Shown in pieces: positions 1 to 7,578 of a DNA stretch of 44,959 bases. The DNA comes from Micromonospora sp. CB01531 (lineage in GTDB: Bacteria; Actinomycetota; Actinomycetes; Mycobacteriales; Micromonosporaceae), in the NCBI RefSeq assembly GCF_001905095.1, contig NZ_LWLS01000104.1, positions 1-44,959 on the forward strand. The letters are read 5' to 3'. A program made the translations under genes and the position numbers. The first letter of the stretch is position 1. The number at the start of each line of letters is the position of its first letter. A model generated the notes under the pieces. That model was given only the letters and a program-made list of their open reading frames with translations, had not been told where the DNA came from and searched no databases.

Positions 1-48
1 GCCGACCCCACCCCGATTCTCATCCTTCGAGGCGGCCCACGGTAGGCC

Positions 49-399
49 ATGGATTCTCAGAAGGAATTCGACGCCTACGCAGCTGGCGACTGGAAGGGTG
101 CATGGGACCTCTGGACCAAGGAGGGCAAGACGGCGATCACCCGCGACGAGTACGCCCGCCTGCATACCGAGTGCAAGACCATCACCGGCCTGACCTTCGA
201 GATCACGAACGCCAGGCTGGAGGGTGAGGATAAGGCCGTGGTGAACTTCAAGCGGTCGATCGTCGCCGGGATGTCCGAGATTCGGTACGAGGACGGGCAG
301 TGGCGGTACCAGCCGGACGCCGACTCAATGGCGGACTACGCCAAGGGCGTCGACAAGGTGATCGCTGAGGGGCGGGCCTCCGGGCGCTGCGAGAAGTAA
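49..399 (+). CDS. Hypothetical protein, lipoprotein-type C-terminal domain (possibly N-terminally truncated)
   Basis: 116 residues. The sequence (aromatic/acidic opening FDAYAAGDWKGAWDLW, then alternating strands and a final SMADYAKGVDKVIAEGR helix) resembles the small NTF2-like domain found at the C-terminus of actinobacterial lipoproteins; that resemblance is from memory. No signal peptide or lipobox cysteine is present. An in-frame TAG lies at 43-45, just before the ATG, so the ORF cannot extend upstream in this frame. It may therefore be a stand-alone domain or the tail of a lipoprotein gene broken by a frameshift outside or at the window edge. A ribosome site is weak (GAGGCGG about 13 bases upstream). 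It converges on a truncated comEA a few bases away, so it may have been brought here by a rearrangement. Function unknown. Confidence 0.6.
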   Translation: MDSQKEFDAYAAGDWKGAWDLWTKEGKTAITRDEYARLHTECKTITGLTFEITNARLEGEDKAVVNFKRSIVAGMSEIRYEDGQWRYQPDADSMADYAKGVDKVIAEGRASGRCEK

Positions 400-407
400 G
401 CGAGGCA

Positions 408-983
408 TCAAGTAGCACAACGCGCCCGACTCACACCGGGCAGCGCGCCACCGGCCGCCTCGAGGGCGTCGCCGACCCGCGAGCCGGCGGGCAGCCGGAC
501 CAGGCCCGGACGGCGTACCTTGCCGGCGACCGCGACCACCACCTCGCCGCTCGCCCCGGACGAGGCGACCGGGGACGGCGGTGGCTCGTCCGCGGCGGCG
601 ACCGTCGACACCGGCCGGACCGGCTCGGCGTGCGGGCGGGACCGCCAGGCCCAGACCCCGGCCTCCAGCACCACGACGACGGCGACGACGGCCAGCGCCC
701 GGACGCCCCGCCGACCGGGATCGAACGCGCCCGGCCCGGGCAGCCGGGAGAGCCGCGACGGCGGATCCGGGATGGGCTCCGGCGCGTCAGCCTCGGCGGA
801 GCCGGTGACCGGCGGCATGACCGAATCGGAACGCCGGCCCGGCTCCCCGGGTACGCGCGGTCGGGGCGTGGCGGGTGCCGCCGGGAGCAGGTCGAAGGTC
901 GGCCAGTCCGGCTCGCGGCGGGCGTCCCGGGTGAACAGCCGGGACAGCCGCCGGCGCACCGCGCTCTCGTCGTCGTCTGAGAC
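408..983 (-). pseudogene. comEA: Truncated ComEA-like competence protein (SLBB domain only)
   Basis: ComEA binds DNA at the cell surface during uptake, using C-terminal helix-hairpin-helix repeats. Seen here: a proline/charged cytoplasmic N-terminus, one membrane segment (VRALAVVAVVVVLEAGVWAW), a linker, then the start of an SLBB fold (VVVAVAGKVRRPGLVRLPAGSRVGDALEAAGG). The reading then leaves the family after LPGV, with seven unrelated residues and a TGA. The rest of SLBB and the whole helix-hairpin-helix region are missing, so DNA binding is presumably lost. I chose the GTG at 983 (MSDDDESAVRRRL) because a stop lies just upstream and the acidic start suits the family; a GTG at 959 is also possible. 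The comEC gene that normally follows is absent. Family recognition is good; the broken state is read directly. Confidence 0.75.
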
Positions 984-1071
984 GGCGCGTGGTTAGGTCG
1001 CACGACGGGTGGTGTTCAGGAAGGACCAGGCAGGCTTTGGACAGGCGGATCCCCTGTGGACAACGACCTGT

Positions 1072-1818
1072 TCATGCCCGAACCGTGCTATCGGGCGGGG
1101 CGGCAGGCGACAGTTCGCGGGCGAACCGGCGTACCGCCTCGGTGACCGCTGCGGGGGCGTCGAAGTTGGCCAGGTGTCCGGCGCCCGGGACCAGTTCGAT
1201 CCGGGTGCCGGGGCGGGCTTGGGCGAACTCCTGCTCCCCGGAGCGGAACAGCCGGTCCCGTTCCCCGTTGAGGATAAGCACTGGGGCGCGTACGGCAGCC
1301 AGGCTGGTCGCGTCGAACCGGCCCATGACGTCCCGCCAGGCCACCGGCAGGGTGTGGAAGGCGTAGCCGTCGGCGAGGGTGGCCCCGACGACCTCCGGCG
1401 GGTACAGGCGGCGCAGCAGCCGGTCGTTCCAGGCGGTGAGCCGGGCCGCCGGCAGCCGCGCGACCAGTGCCGCCATCAGCCGGTACGGCACGGTCAGCGG
1501 CCCGGTGGTGGCCACGCTCGCGCCCATCAGCACCAGCCCGGCGAGCAGGTCCGGGTGCCGTCGGGCGACGTGCAGCGAGACGTACCCGCCGAGCGAGTGA
1601 CCTACCACCAGTGCGGGACCGGCGTCGAGGTCGCGGACGGCCTCGGCCACCACGTCGGCGGCCCGGTCCAGGTCCCACGGCTCGGCCGCCCGGCGGCCGT
1701 GCCCGGGCAGGTCGATCGCGGCCACCGGGAACTCCGCGGCGAGCGCGGCCAGTTGCGGCTGCCACTGGCCGCGCGCGAAGCGGGTGCCGTGCACCAGGAC
1801 GATCGGTGGTCGGTCCAT
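1072..1818 (-). CDS. Alpha/beta hydrolase
   Basis: A 248-residue cytoplasmic hydrolase with the full alpha/beta-hydrolase pattern. It has an oxyanion HG motif (VLVHGTRFARGQW), the nucleophile elbow GHSLGG (Ser), an acid in GERDRLF and the catalytic histidine in GAGHLANF. The substrate cannot be read from the sequence. The ATG at 1818 was chosen over longer in-frame options because AGGTGAG stands directly before it. The gene starts 2 bases after the stop of the upstream SDR, so the two are almost certainly cotranscribed and translationally coupled; they could act in one small-molecule pathway, but that is inference. Confidence 0.88.
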   Translation of the reverse strand: MDRPPIVLVHGTRFARGQWQPQLAALAAEFPVAAIDLPGHGRRAAEPWDLDRAADVVAEAVRDLDAGPALVVGHSLGGYVSLHVARRHPDLLAGLVLMGASVATTGPLTVPYRLMAALVARLPAARLTAWNDRLLRRLYPPEVVGATLADGYAFHTLPVAWRDVMGRFDATSLAAVRAPVLILNGERDRLFRSGEQEFAQARPGTRIELVPGAGHLANFDAPAAVTEAVRRFARELSPAAPPDSTVRA

Positions 1819-1820
1819 GC

Positions 1821-2588
1821 TCACCTCGCCTCGGGGTCGATGCCGAACACTGCCCGGCCGCCGTCCACCGGCATCGTCGCCCCGTTGACGAAGCTGGCCC
1901 GCTCCGACAGCAGGAACGCGACCACCTCGGCCACCTCCCCGGTACGCCCGATCCGGCCCAGCGGGTGCAGCCGAGCCAGCTCCGCGGTGATCCACTCCGC
2001 CTCGGCCGGCTCCCGTCCGGCGAGGAAGGCGGCGTGCCGCTCGGTGTGGATCGAGCCGAGCGCGACGGCGTTGGTCCGTACGCCCCGGACGCCGTACTCG
2101 ACGGCGAGCGAGCGGGTGAGCCCTTCGACGGCGGCCTTCGCCGTGGCGTACGGCAGGGCGCCCGGCACGGCCCGGCGGGCCTGGTGGGAGGAGACGTTGA
2201 CGATCGCGCCACCGGTGCCGGCGGCCAGAAACCGGCGTACCGCGGTGCCGGCGCCGACCACGGCGGGGCGCAGGTTCCGCGCGATCAGCTCGAACACCTC
2301 GGCCGCGGGCGCGGTGTGCAGGGCGGCGTCCCGGAACACGGCGGCGTTGTTGACCCAGCCGGCCAGCGGGCCGGCCGCCTCGGCCAGGTCGGCGGCCCGC
2401 CCGGCGACCTCCTCGTCGGCGGCGTCGCCGAGCACCGGCCGCAGCCGGTCGGCGGCGGGATGCTCGGCCAGCCAGCGCAGCGCGTCCGGGTCCTGCTCGA
2501 CGACCACCACGGTGCCGCCGTCGGCGGCGAGCTGCTCCACGATGGCCCGTCCGACGCCCCGGCCCCCGCCGGTCACCACGTACGACAC
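1821..2588 (-). CDS. SDR family oxidoreductase
   Basis: A 255-residue classical short-chain dehydrogenase/reductase. It has the NAD(P)-binding TGGGRGVGRAI near the N-terminus, NNAA in the middle, the catalytic Ser in VSSHQ, and Tyr-x-x-x-Lys as YATAK. The C-terminus carries the family's SFVNGATMPVDGG. The GTG at 2588 is taken as the start because GGGAGAA sits about 9 bases upstream and the protein then begins at the Rossmann strand (MSYVVTGGG); longer readings add arginine-rich sequence with no family match. It is tightly linked to the downstream hydrolase (2-base gap). Substrate unknown. Confidence 0.88.
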   Translation of the reverse strand: MSYVVTGGGRGVGRAIVEQLAADGGTVVVVEQDPDALRWLAEHPAADRLRPVLGDAADEEVAGRAADLAEAAGPLAGWVNNAAVFRDAALHTAPAAEVFELIARNLRPAVVGAGTAVRRFLAAGTGGAIVNVSSHQARRAVPGALPYATAKAAVEGLTRSLAVEYGVRGVRTNAVALGSIHTERHAAFLAGREPAEAEWITAELARLHPLGRIGRTGEVAEVVAFLLSERASFVNGATMPVDGGRAVFGIDPEAR

Positions 2589-2733
2589 GACGTCATTCTC
2601 CCGGGCCCGGATGGCGCGCGCTATCCGCAGCCGCATCGGCGAAACTGCGGTGTCCGGGCGCACTGGATGCCGCCACCTCGCCGAAGCCGCGCACCCGCCG
2701 GGTGGTGCCGGCACGCGGCTGAGGCGGCGTCGG

Positions 2734-3585
2734 TCAGGAAGGGCGGCGGTGCACAACCACGCAGGCCAGTCCCGGTCCGGCATGCGCCGCCACGACCGCC
2801 CCGGCCTCGGTGACGTACGTGTCGTGCAGGCGGGCGCCGAGGCGCTCGGTCAGCGCCGCGATCAGTTGCTCGGCGCGCTGCGGGGCGGCGAGGTGGTGCA
2901 CCGCCAGGTCCACCTCGGCGTCGCCGGCCGCCTCGACGGCCAGGTCGACCAGGCGGGCCATGCCCCGGCTGGCGGTACGGACCTTGTCCCGGAGCACGAT
3001 CGTGCCGTCCGGCATGTGCATGATCGGCTTCACCGACAGGGCGGTACCGAGCAGGGCCTCGGCCGCGTTGATCCGGCCGCCCCGGCGCAGGAACTCCAGG
3101 GTGTCCACGTAGAAGAAGATGGTGGTCCGGGCGATGGCGTCGACCGCCGCCTGGCGTACCCCGGACAGGTCCGCTCCCTCGGCGGCGGCCGCGGCGGCGG
3201 CGAGCGCCGGGAAGCCCAGACCCATCCCCGTCGAGCGACTGTCGACCACGGCGACCCGGTCGCCGAACTCGGCGGCGGCCAGCCGGGCGGCCTCCACCGT
3301 GCCGGACAGCTCGGCCGACAGGTGCACCGAGAGCACGCCGTTGGCGCCGGCGGCGAGCTGTTGGCGGTAGACCTGCGCGAACTGCTCCGGGGCCGGGCGG
3401 GAGGTGCTGGCCGAGACCCGCCGGCCGCTCAGTGCCCGGGCGGCGTCGTCCGGGAAGGTCTCGACCCCCTCCCGCCCTTCGGCGCCGTTGAGCACGACGG
3501 TCAGCGGGACCACGGTGAGCTGGTGCGCGCGCACCAGCTCCGGCGGGAGGTAGGCGGTGGAGTCGGTGACGACCGCGACGGGCAT
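2734..3585 (-). CDS. DegV family fatty-acid-binding protein
   Basis: 283 residues. DegV/FakB proteins hold a fatty acid and present it to fatty-acid kinase. Seen are the N-terminal VVTDSTAYLP, the RVSASTSRPAPEQF segment that contributes lipid-headgroup contacts, SAELSGTVEAARLA, VVDSRSTGMGLG and the late FYVDTLEFLRRGGRI typical of the family. No DAK-type kinase gene is adjacent, so a partner kinase would have to be elsewhere. The ATG at 3585 is preferred to a GTG three codons upstream because it opens directly on the first beta strand. It lies in a minus-strand run after the histidine phosphatase gene, separated by a small hairpin. Confidence 0.9.
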   Translation of the reverse strand: MPVAVVTDSTAYLPPELVRAHQLTVVPLTVVLNGAEGREGVETFPDDAARALSGRRVSASTSRPAPEQFAQVYRQQLAAGANGVLSVHLSAELSGTVEAARLAAAEFGDRVAVVDSRSTGMGLGFPALAAAAAAAEGADLSGVRQAAVDAIARTTIFFYVDTLEFLRRGGRINAAEALLGTALSVKPIMHMPDGTIVLRDKVRTASRGMARLVDLAVEAAGDAEVDLAVHHLAAPQRAEQLIAALTERLGARLHDTYVTEAGAVVAAHAGPGLACVVVHRRPS

Positions 3586-3605
3586 GACCGGCACGCTAGC
3601 CGATG

Positions 3606-3628
3606 CCGGCCCGGCACGCCCGGGCCGG
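3606..3628 (-). terminator. Hairpin downstream of phosphatase gene
   Basis: Perfect 8-bp inverted repeat CCGGCCCG/CGGGCCGG (3606-3613 and 3621-3628) immediately after the phosphatase stop on the minus strand and before degV. There is no clear T-run, as is usual for GC-rich actinobacterial terminators. It could equally attenuate read-through into degV. Confidence 0.45.
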
Positions 3629-3633
3629 ATGAG

Positions 3634-4263
3634 TCAGACCGCGTCGGTCAGCGCCGGCTGCGTGATGAGGCCGACGTTGTGCGCCCGCAGGTGCCAGCCC
3701 CGGACGTCGTCGTGGCGCAGCTCGGTCCAGTGGCAGTTGGCCAGCGAACCGACGGCGCGCAGTACGGCGTGGTCCCAGCCGAGCAGGTGGCCGACGCCCT
3801 GCCGGGCGCCGCCGCCGTGCGTGGTCACCACGACGGTGCTACCGAGGGCCAGGTCGGCCGCGTCCTGCATGGCGGCGCCGAGGCGCTTGCCCAGGTCGTC
3901 GAGGTTCTCGATACCGGCGCCCGGGTCGGGGTCGCCGGCGCGCCAGCGCGCGTACTCGTCGGGGAAGCGCTCGGCGACCTCGGCGAGGGCGAGCCCCTGC
4001 CACTGGCCGAAGTGGCGCTCCCGCAGCCGGGCGTCGGTGCGTACCGGCAGCCCGGTCAGCGCGGCGAGGGCGGCGGCGGTGTCGGCGGCCCGGCGCAGGT
4101 CGCTGGCGACGATGGCGTCGGGGCGCAGCGCGGCGAGCACGGGCGCGGCGGCGCGGGCCTGCTCACGGCCGAGGTCGTTGAGCGGGACGTCGGTCTGCCC
4201 CTGGACCCGGCCGGCGGCGTTCCAGTCGGTGTTGCCGTGCCGCCAGATGATCAGGCGGGTCAT
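3634..4263 (-). CDS. Histidine phosphatase family protein
   Basis: 209 residues of the phosphoglycerate-mutase-like superfamily. The phosphohistidine motif is RHGNTDWN near residue 8. A conserved arginine follows in SDLRRAADTA, an acid in RERHFGQWQG, and the second histidine is in VVVTTHGGGARQG, slightly divergent from the common SHGG. The start ATG at 4263 overlaps the rsfS stop as ATGA, indicating translational coupling. In actinobacteria this gene commonly follows nadD and rsfS, as here; some such enzymes act on phosphoglycerate-type sugars, but the substrate cannot be inferred. Confidence 0.9.
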   Translation of the reverse strand: MTRLIIWRHGNTDWNAAGRVQGQTDVPLNDLGREQARAAAPVLAALRPDAIVASDLRRAADTAAALAALTGLPVRTDARLRERHFGQWQGLALAEVAERFPDEYARWRAGDPDPGAGIENLDDLGKRLGAAMQDAADLALGSTVVVTTHGGGARQGVGHLLGWDHAVLRAVGSLANCHWTELRHDDVRGWHLRAHNVGLITQPALTDAV

Positions 4264-4664
4264 TCCGCGCTGGCGGTGCCGGCGGTGGAGTCGGCCAGGT
4301 CCCGGTCCACGAACGGGATCTGCGGGCAGTCCTTCCAGAGCCGGTCGAGGGCGTAGAACTCGCGCTCCTCGGTGTGCTGCACGTGCACCACGATGTCGAC
4401 GTAGTCGAGCAGCACCCAACGGCCACCCCGCTCGCCCTCGCGCCGGACCGGCTTGGCCTTCTCCGGCAGCTCCAGCAGGCGCTCCTCGATGGCGTCGACG
4501 ATGGCGAGCACCTGGCGCTCGTTCGGAGCGGCGGCCAGCAGGAACGCGTCGGTGATGGCGAGCTGGTCGCCCACATCGATGATGACGATGTCCTGCGCCT
4601 TCTTGTCGGCCGCGGCCTGTGCGGCGGCCATCGCCAGCTCATGAGCGCGTTCGGAAACTGTCAC
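4260..4664 (-). CDS. rsfS: Ribosome silencing factor RsfS
   Basis: 134 residues. RsfS binds ribosomal protein L14 on the large subunit and blocks subunit joining when nutrients are scarce. The family signature is clear: ADKKAQDIVIIDVGDQLAITDAFLLAA, then NERQVLAIVDAIEE, and GRWVLLDYVDIVVHVQHTEEREFYALDRLWKDCP. The GTG at 4664 was chosen because AAGGAGA precedes it by about five bases; the longer frame adds only charged residues. It sits between nadD and the phosphatase in the standard order, with a 4-base overlap downstream. Confidence 0.95.
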   Translation of the reverse strand: MTVSERAHELAMAAAQAAADKKAQDIVIIDVGDQLAITDAFLLAAAPNERQVLAIVDAIEERLLELPEKAKPVRREGERGGRWVLLDYVDIVVHVQHTEEREFYALDRLWKDCPQIPFVDRDLADSTAGTASAE

Positions 4665-4774
4665 CGTTCTCCTTCGATCAACCGTGCGATCCTCCAAGCC
4701 TCTCACACCGGGACGCGCGACGACTTGTCAGTTCTGGCCGATTACCCGGACAAGCGCTCGCGTTCGGGAAGATT

Positions 4775-5371
4775 TCACCGCTGATAGAGGCGCCGCTTGG
4801 CGATGTACTGCACCACACCGTCCGGCACCAGGTACCAGACCGGCTCACCCCGGGCCACCCGGGCGCGGCAGTCGGTCGAGGAGATGGCCATGGCCGGGAC
4901 CTGTACCAGGCTGACCGTGTCCGCGGGGAGGTGCTTGTCGGAGAGTTCGAACCCGGGGCGGGTCACCCCGATGAAGTGGGCCAGCTCGAACATCCGGTCC
5001 ACTTCCTTCCAGGACAGGATGCGTTCCAGCGCGTCCGCACCGGTGATGAAGAAGAGCTGGACCTTCGGGCCGTACTCAGCGTGCAGGTCGCGCAGGGTAT
5101 CGACGGTGTACGTCGGGCCGCCGCGGTCGATGTCGACCCGGCTCACCTGGAAGCGGGGGTTGGAGGCGGTGGCGATCACCGTCATGAGGTAGCGGTCCTC
5201 GGCGGAGCTGACCACCTCGTCCGCCTTCTGCCACGGCTGGCCGGTGGGGACGAAGACCACCTCGTCCAGGCCGAACCGGTCCGCCACCTCGCTGGCCGCC
5301 ACCAGGTGACCGTGGTGGATCGGGTCGAAGGTACCGCCCATGATCCCGATCCGCCTGATGTCTTCCTCCAC
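4775..5371 (-). CDS. nadD: Nicotinate-nucleotide adenylyltransferase NadD
   Basis: 198 residues. NadD makes nicotinate adenine dinucleotide from nicotinate mononucleotide and ATP in NAD synthesis. Motifs: GGTFDPIHHGHL near residues 12-23 with the HxGH nucleotide site, FVPTGQPWQK, FFITGADALERILSWKE, and AISSTDCRARV (the ISSTxxR motif) near the C-terminus. The GTG at 5371 (MEEDIRRIGIMGG) is the likely start; the ATG at 5341 would remove the first beta strand. It heads the nadD-rsfS-phosphatase run and is divergent from the PadR regulator gene. Confidence 0.95.
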   Translation of the reverse strand: MEEDIRRIGIMGGTFDPIHHGHLVAASEVADRFGLDEVVFVPTGQPWQKADEVVSSAEDRYLMTVIATASNPRFQVSRVDIDRGGPTYTVDTLRDLHAEYGPKVQLFFITGADALERILSWKEVDRMFELAHFIGVTRPGFELSDKHLPADTVSLVQVPAMAISSTDCRARVARGEPVWYLVPDGVVQYIAKRRLYQR

Positions 5372-5477
5372 CCCGCGATCGTAGGCCGGTGCGGGACGTC
5401 GGCAGTCTCGCCCCTTGCCGGCGCCCGCGCTTCGGGGCGGTTCCGGCCGGGCTTCCCCGATCGTCCGGTCGGCCATA

Positions 5478-5493
5478 TACTCGTCAGCGAGTA
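5478..5493. promoter_or_regulatory. Probable PadR operator palindrome
   Basis: TACTCG-TCAG-CGAGTA is a perfect inverted repeat (6-bp arms, 4-base spacer) 29 bases before the PadR gene start, in the region divergent from nadD. Dyads of this size are typical PadR-family sites and autoregulation is common in the family. Assignment to this regulator is inferred from position. Confidence 0.55.
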
Positions 5494-5522
5494 ATCGGAG
5501 GCGAGCATCACGGGAGGGCGGC

Positions 5523-6170
5523 ATGTCGGGGCGGCGGAAGGTCGGCAACCTGCTGGCCCTGGCCGTGCTGTCCGCCCTCGTCCAGCGGCCCATGCACCCA
5601 TACGAGATCGCCACCACGCTCCGCGGCTGGGGCAAGGACCACGACATGGGCATCAAGTGGGGGTCCTTCTACACCGTGGTCCGCAACCTGGAGCGGCACG
5701 GCCTGATCGCGGCCGTGGAGAGCGTCCGCGCGGGGCGGCGCCCTGAGCGCACTGTCTACCGCATCACCGACGCCGGCCGGGCGGAGCTGGTCGACTGGAC
5801 CCGCGAGCTGGTCTCGACCCCGGTCGCCGAGCAGTCCCGCTTCCGCGCCGGCCTGTCGGTGCTCGCCGTGCTGCACCCCGAGGAGGCGACGGCCCTGCTG
5901 CGCCGGCGGCTGGCAGTGCTGGAGGAGGAGGTCGGGGCCGAACGCGCCGCCCTCGCGGAGCACCTGCGCACCCTGCCACGCCTGTTCCTGGTCGAGTCGG
6001 AATACGACCTGGCCATCCGGGAGGCGGAGGTGGCCTGGGTCCGCGCGCTGCTGGCAGAGCTCGGCTCGGGCAGCTACCCGGGCCTGGCCGAGTGGCGGGC
6101 CTTCCACGAGACCGGCGTGCTGCCGACCGAGCCGGACGGGCCCGGGGAGAGGAGCGGCTCCGCACCGTGA
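5523..6170 (+). CDS. PadR family transcriptional regulator
   Basis: 215 residues. The N-terminal winged helix runs over about residues 5-80: LLALAVLSALVQRPMHPYEIATTLR, GSFYTVVRNLERHGLIAAVE, then the wing RRPERTVYRITDAG. The C-terminal half is helical and arginine/leucine-rich, as in the long PadR class that dimerises through its last helices. The ATG at 5523 has GGGAGG about 6 bases upstream. A perfect dyad at 5478-5493 is the probable operator. The next gene downstream is an FAD monooxygenase; PadR proteins often control such detoxifying or efflux genes, but a terminator-like hairpin separates the two. Effector unknown. Confidence 0.9.
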   Translation: MSGRRKVGNLLALAVLSALVQRPMHPYEIATTLRGWGKDHDMGIKWGSFYTVVRNLERHGLIAAVESVRAGRRPERTVYRITDAGRAELVDWTRELVSTPVAEQSRFRAGLSVLAVLHPEEATALLRRRLAVLEEEVGAERAALAEHLRTLPRLFLVESEYDLAIREAEVAWVRALLAELGSGSYPGLAEWRAFHETGVLPTEPDGPGERSGSAP

Positions 6171-6175
6171 TGGAC

Positions 6176-6211
6176 GGCCCCGGCACGGTGCGCCAACACC
6201 AGGCCGGGGCC
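6176..6211 (+). terminator. Rho-independent-type terminator after padR gene
   Basis: Perfect 9-bp stem GGCCCCGGC/GCCGGGGCC (6176-6184 and 6203-6211) starting 6 bases after the PadR stop, followed by CTTACC. It separates the regulator from the monooxygenase gene. Confidence 0.7.
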
Positions 6212-6218
6212 CTTACCT

Positions 6219-6309
6219 CGAACCGACACCCGAAGGTGCCCGGCCCGAAGCGGCAACCACGAGGATAGCTGGGCTCCCTCCAGGTCGGTTCGTACGCATC
6301 GCAACCGAC
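6219..6309. promoter_or_regulatory. Repeated AACCGAC boxes before the monooxygenase gene
   Basis: CGAACCGAC at 6219-6227 is the exact reverse complement of GTCGGTTCG at 6284-6292, and a third copy, AACCGAC, lies at 6303-6309. The last two form a 7-bp-arm dyad with a 12-base spacer just upstream of the gene's GGGAGGG ribosome site. Three copies of one word in about 90 bases suggest a regulator binding region. Which protein binds is unknown. Confidence 0.4.
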
Positions 6310-6327
6310 GATCCCTGGGAGGGAACC

Positions 6328-7528
6328 GTGACCACAGTGAGAACAGCGATCGTGATCGGCGGCGGCATCGCCGGTCCGGTGACCGCGTTGGCGCTGCACC
6401 GGGCGGGCATCACCGCGACCGTGTACGAGGCGTACCCGAGCACCACCAACGGCGCCGGCGGCACGCTCGGGCTCGCGCCCCAACGGTGTCGCCGCGCTGC
6501 GCGCCGTCGACGCGGACCGGGCCGTGACCGCGATCGGCAATCCGATGGTTCGAATGGTGATGGCGGTAGGGCGCAAGCGCATCGCCCTGCCGGGATTGAC
6601 GGGTGTGCCGCCGCTGCAGGTGGTGCACCGCAACGAACTGCACCGCGTGTTGCACGACCGCGCCCACGCCGACGGGGTGGTCATCGAGCACGGGAAGCGC
6701 CTGGTCGACGTGCGGGAGACGGGCAGCGGCATCACCGCCCGGTTCGCCGACGGCAGCACGGCGACGGGGGACGTCCTCATCGGCGCCGACGGCATCCGGT
6801 CGGCGGTGCGCGCCCTGATCGACCCGGACGCCGTCGGACCGAAGTTCACCGGGCTGCTCGGCTTCGAGGCGGTGGCCCGGCACGAGGTCGAGGTGGAACC
6901 TGGCACCATGACCTTCGCCTTCGGCCGGGGCGGCTACTACCTCTACTGGCCGGAGCCGGGCGGCGGCACCTGGTGGGGCGTCAACCTGCCGCAGCAACGG
7001 CCGATGAGCCTCACCGAGGCCCGCGCCGTGCCGCCGGCCGACTGGATGCGGACGCTGCGGGCCGCGTACGCCGACGACGACCCGGGTCGCGAGCTCATGC
7101 TCACCAGCCGCGAGGACGAGCTGCAGGTGGTGGGCTCGCTGCACATCATGCCGCCGGTGCGGCACTGGCACCGCGGGCGAATGGTGCTGGTCGGCGACGC
7201 GGCGCACGCGCCGTCGAACAGCTCCGGCCAGGGTGCCTCGCTGGCCATCGAGAGCGCCGTGCAGCTGGCCCGCTGCCTGCGCGACCTGCCCGACATCCCG
7301 TCCGCGTTCGCCGCCTACGAGCGGCTGCGCCGCGGCCGGGTGGAGGCGGTCGCCGCGCGAGCGGCGAAGATCAACCGCACGAAGGCACCGGGCCCGATGG
7401 CCCGGGCGCTGATGCCGGTGCTCATGCCGATGCTGATGCGGATCGCGATGAACCCGGAGAAGACGCTCGGCCCCGAGCAGCGGTACGTCATCGACTGGGA
7501 CGCCCCCGTGACGACGGCCGCACGCTGA
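6328..7528 (+). pseudogene. FAD-dependent monooxygenase, frameshifted
   Basis: Aromatic-ring/PHBH-type flavoprotein monooxygenases hydroxylate small molecules using FAD and NAD(P)H. The first frame (6328-6480) gives the dinucleotide fold IVIGGGIAGPVTALALHRAG and ends with GGTLGLAP. The second frame, open from 6482 to 7528, continues with NGVAALRAVDADRAV, the DG motif GDVLIGADGIRSAVR and the FAD-binding GD motif VLVGDAAHAP. The two join exactly if one C is removed from the CCCC run at 6478-6481, giving about 399 residues, the family's usual size. As written the product stops being functional after about 51 residues. It may be a true recent mutation or a base-call error. The GTG start has GGGAGGGAACC before it. 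Confidence 0.85.
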
Positions 7529-7536
7529 ACCCGCGC

Positions 7537-7573
7537 CGTGGGTGGCGCGCCCCGTTTCGGCGCGCCGCCCACG
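7537..7573. terminator. Bidirectional terminator between convergent genes
   Basis: CGTGGG-t-GGCGCGCC / GGCGCGCC-g-CCCACG with a 7-base loop lies between the ends of the monooxygenase gene (plus) and pepN (minus). The long stem has one mismatch and can serve both strands. Confidence 0.7.
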
Positions 7574-7578
7574 AACGG

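Noticed and set aside
1055..1063. Perfect DnaA-box-like TGTGGACAA upstream of comEA
   Set aside because: A single 9-base match is expected by chance at about this frequency, and no cluster of boxes or origin genes is nearby.
1009..4356. 1115-codon open frame on the plus strand
   Set aside because: It is the antisense shadow of the hydrolase, SDR, degV and phosphatase genes; its translation is low-complexity with no family match.
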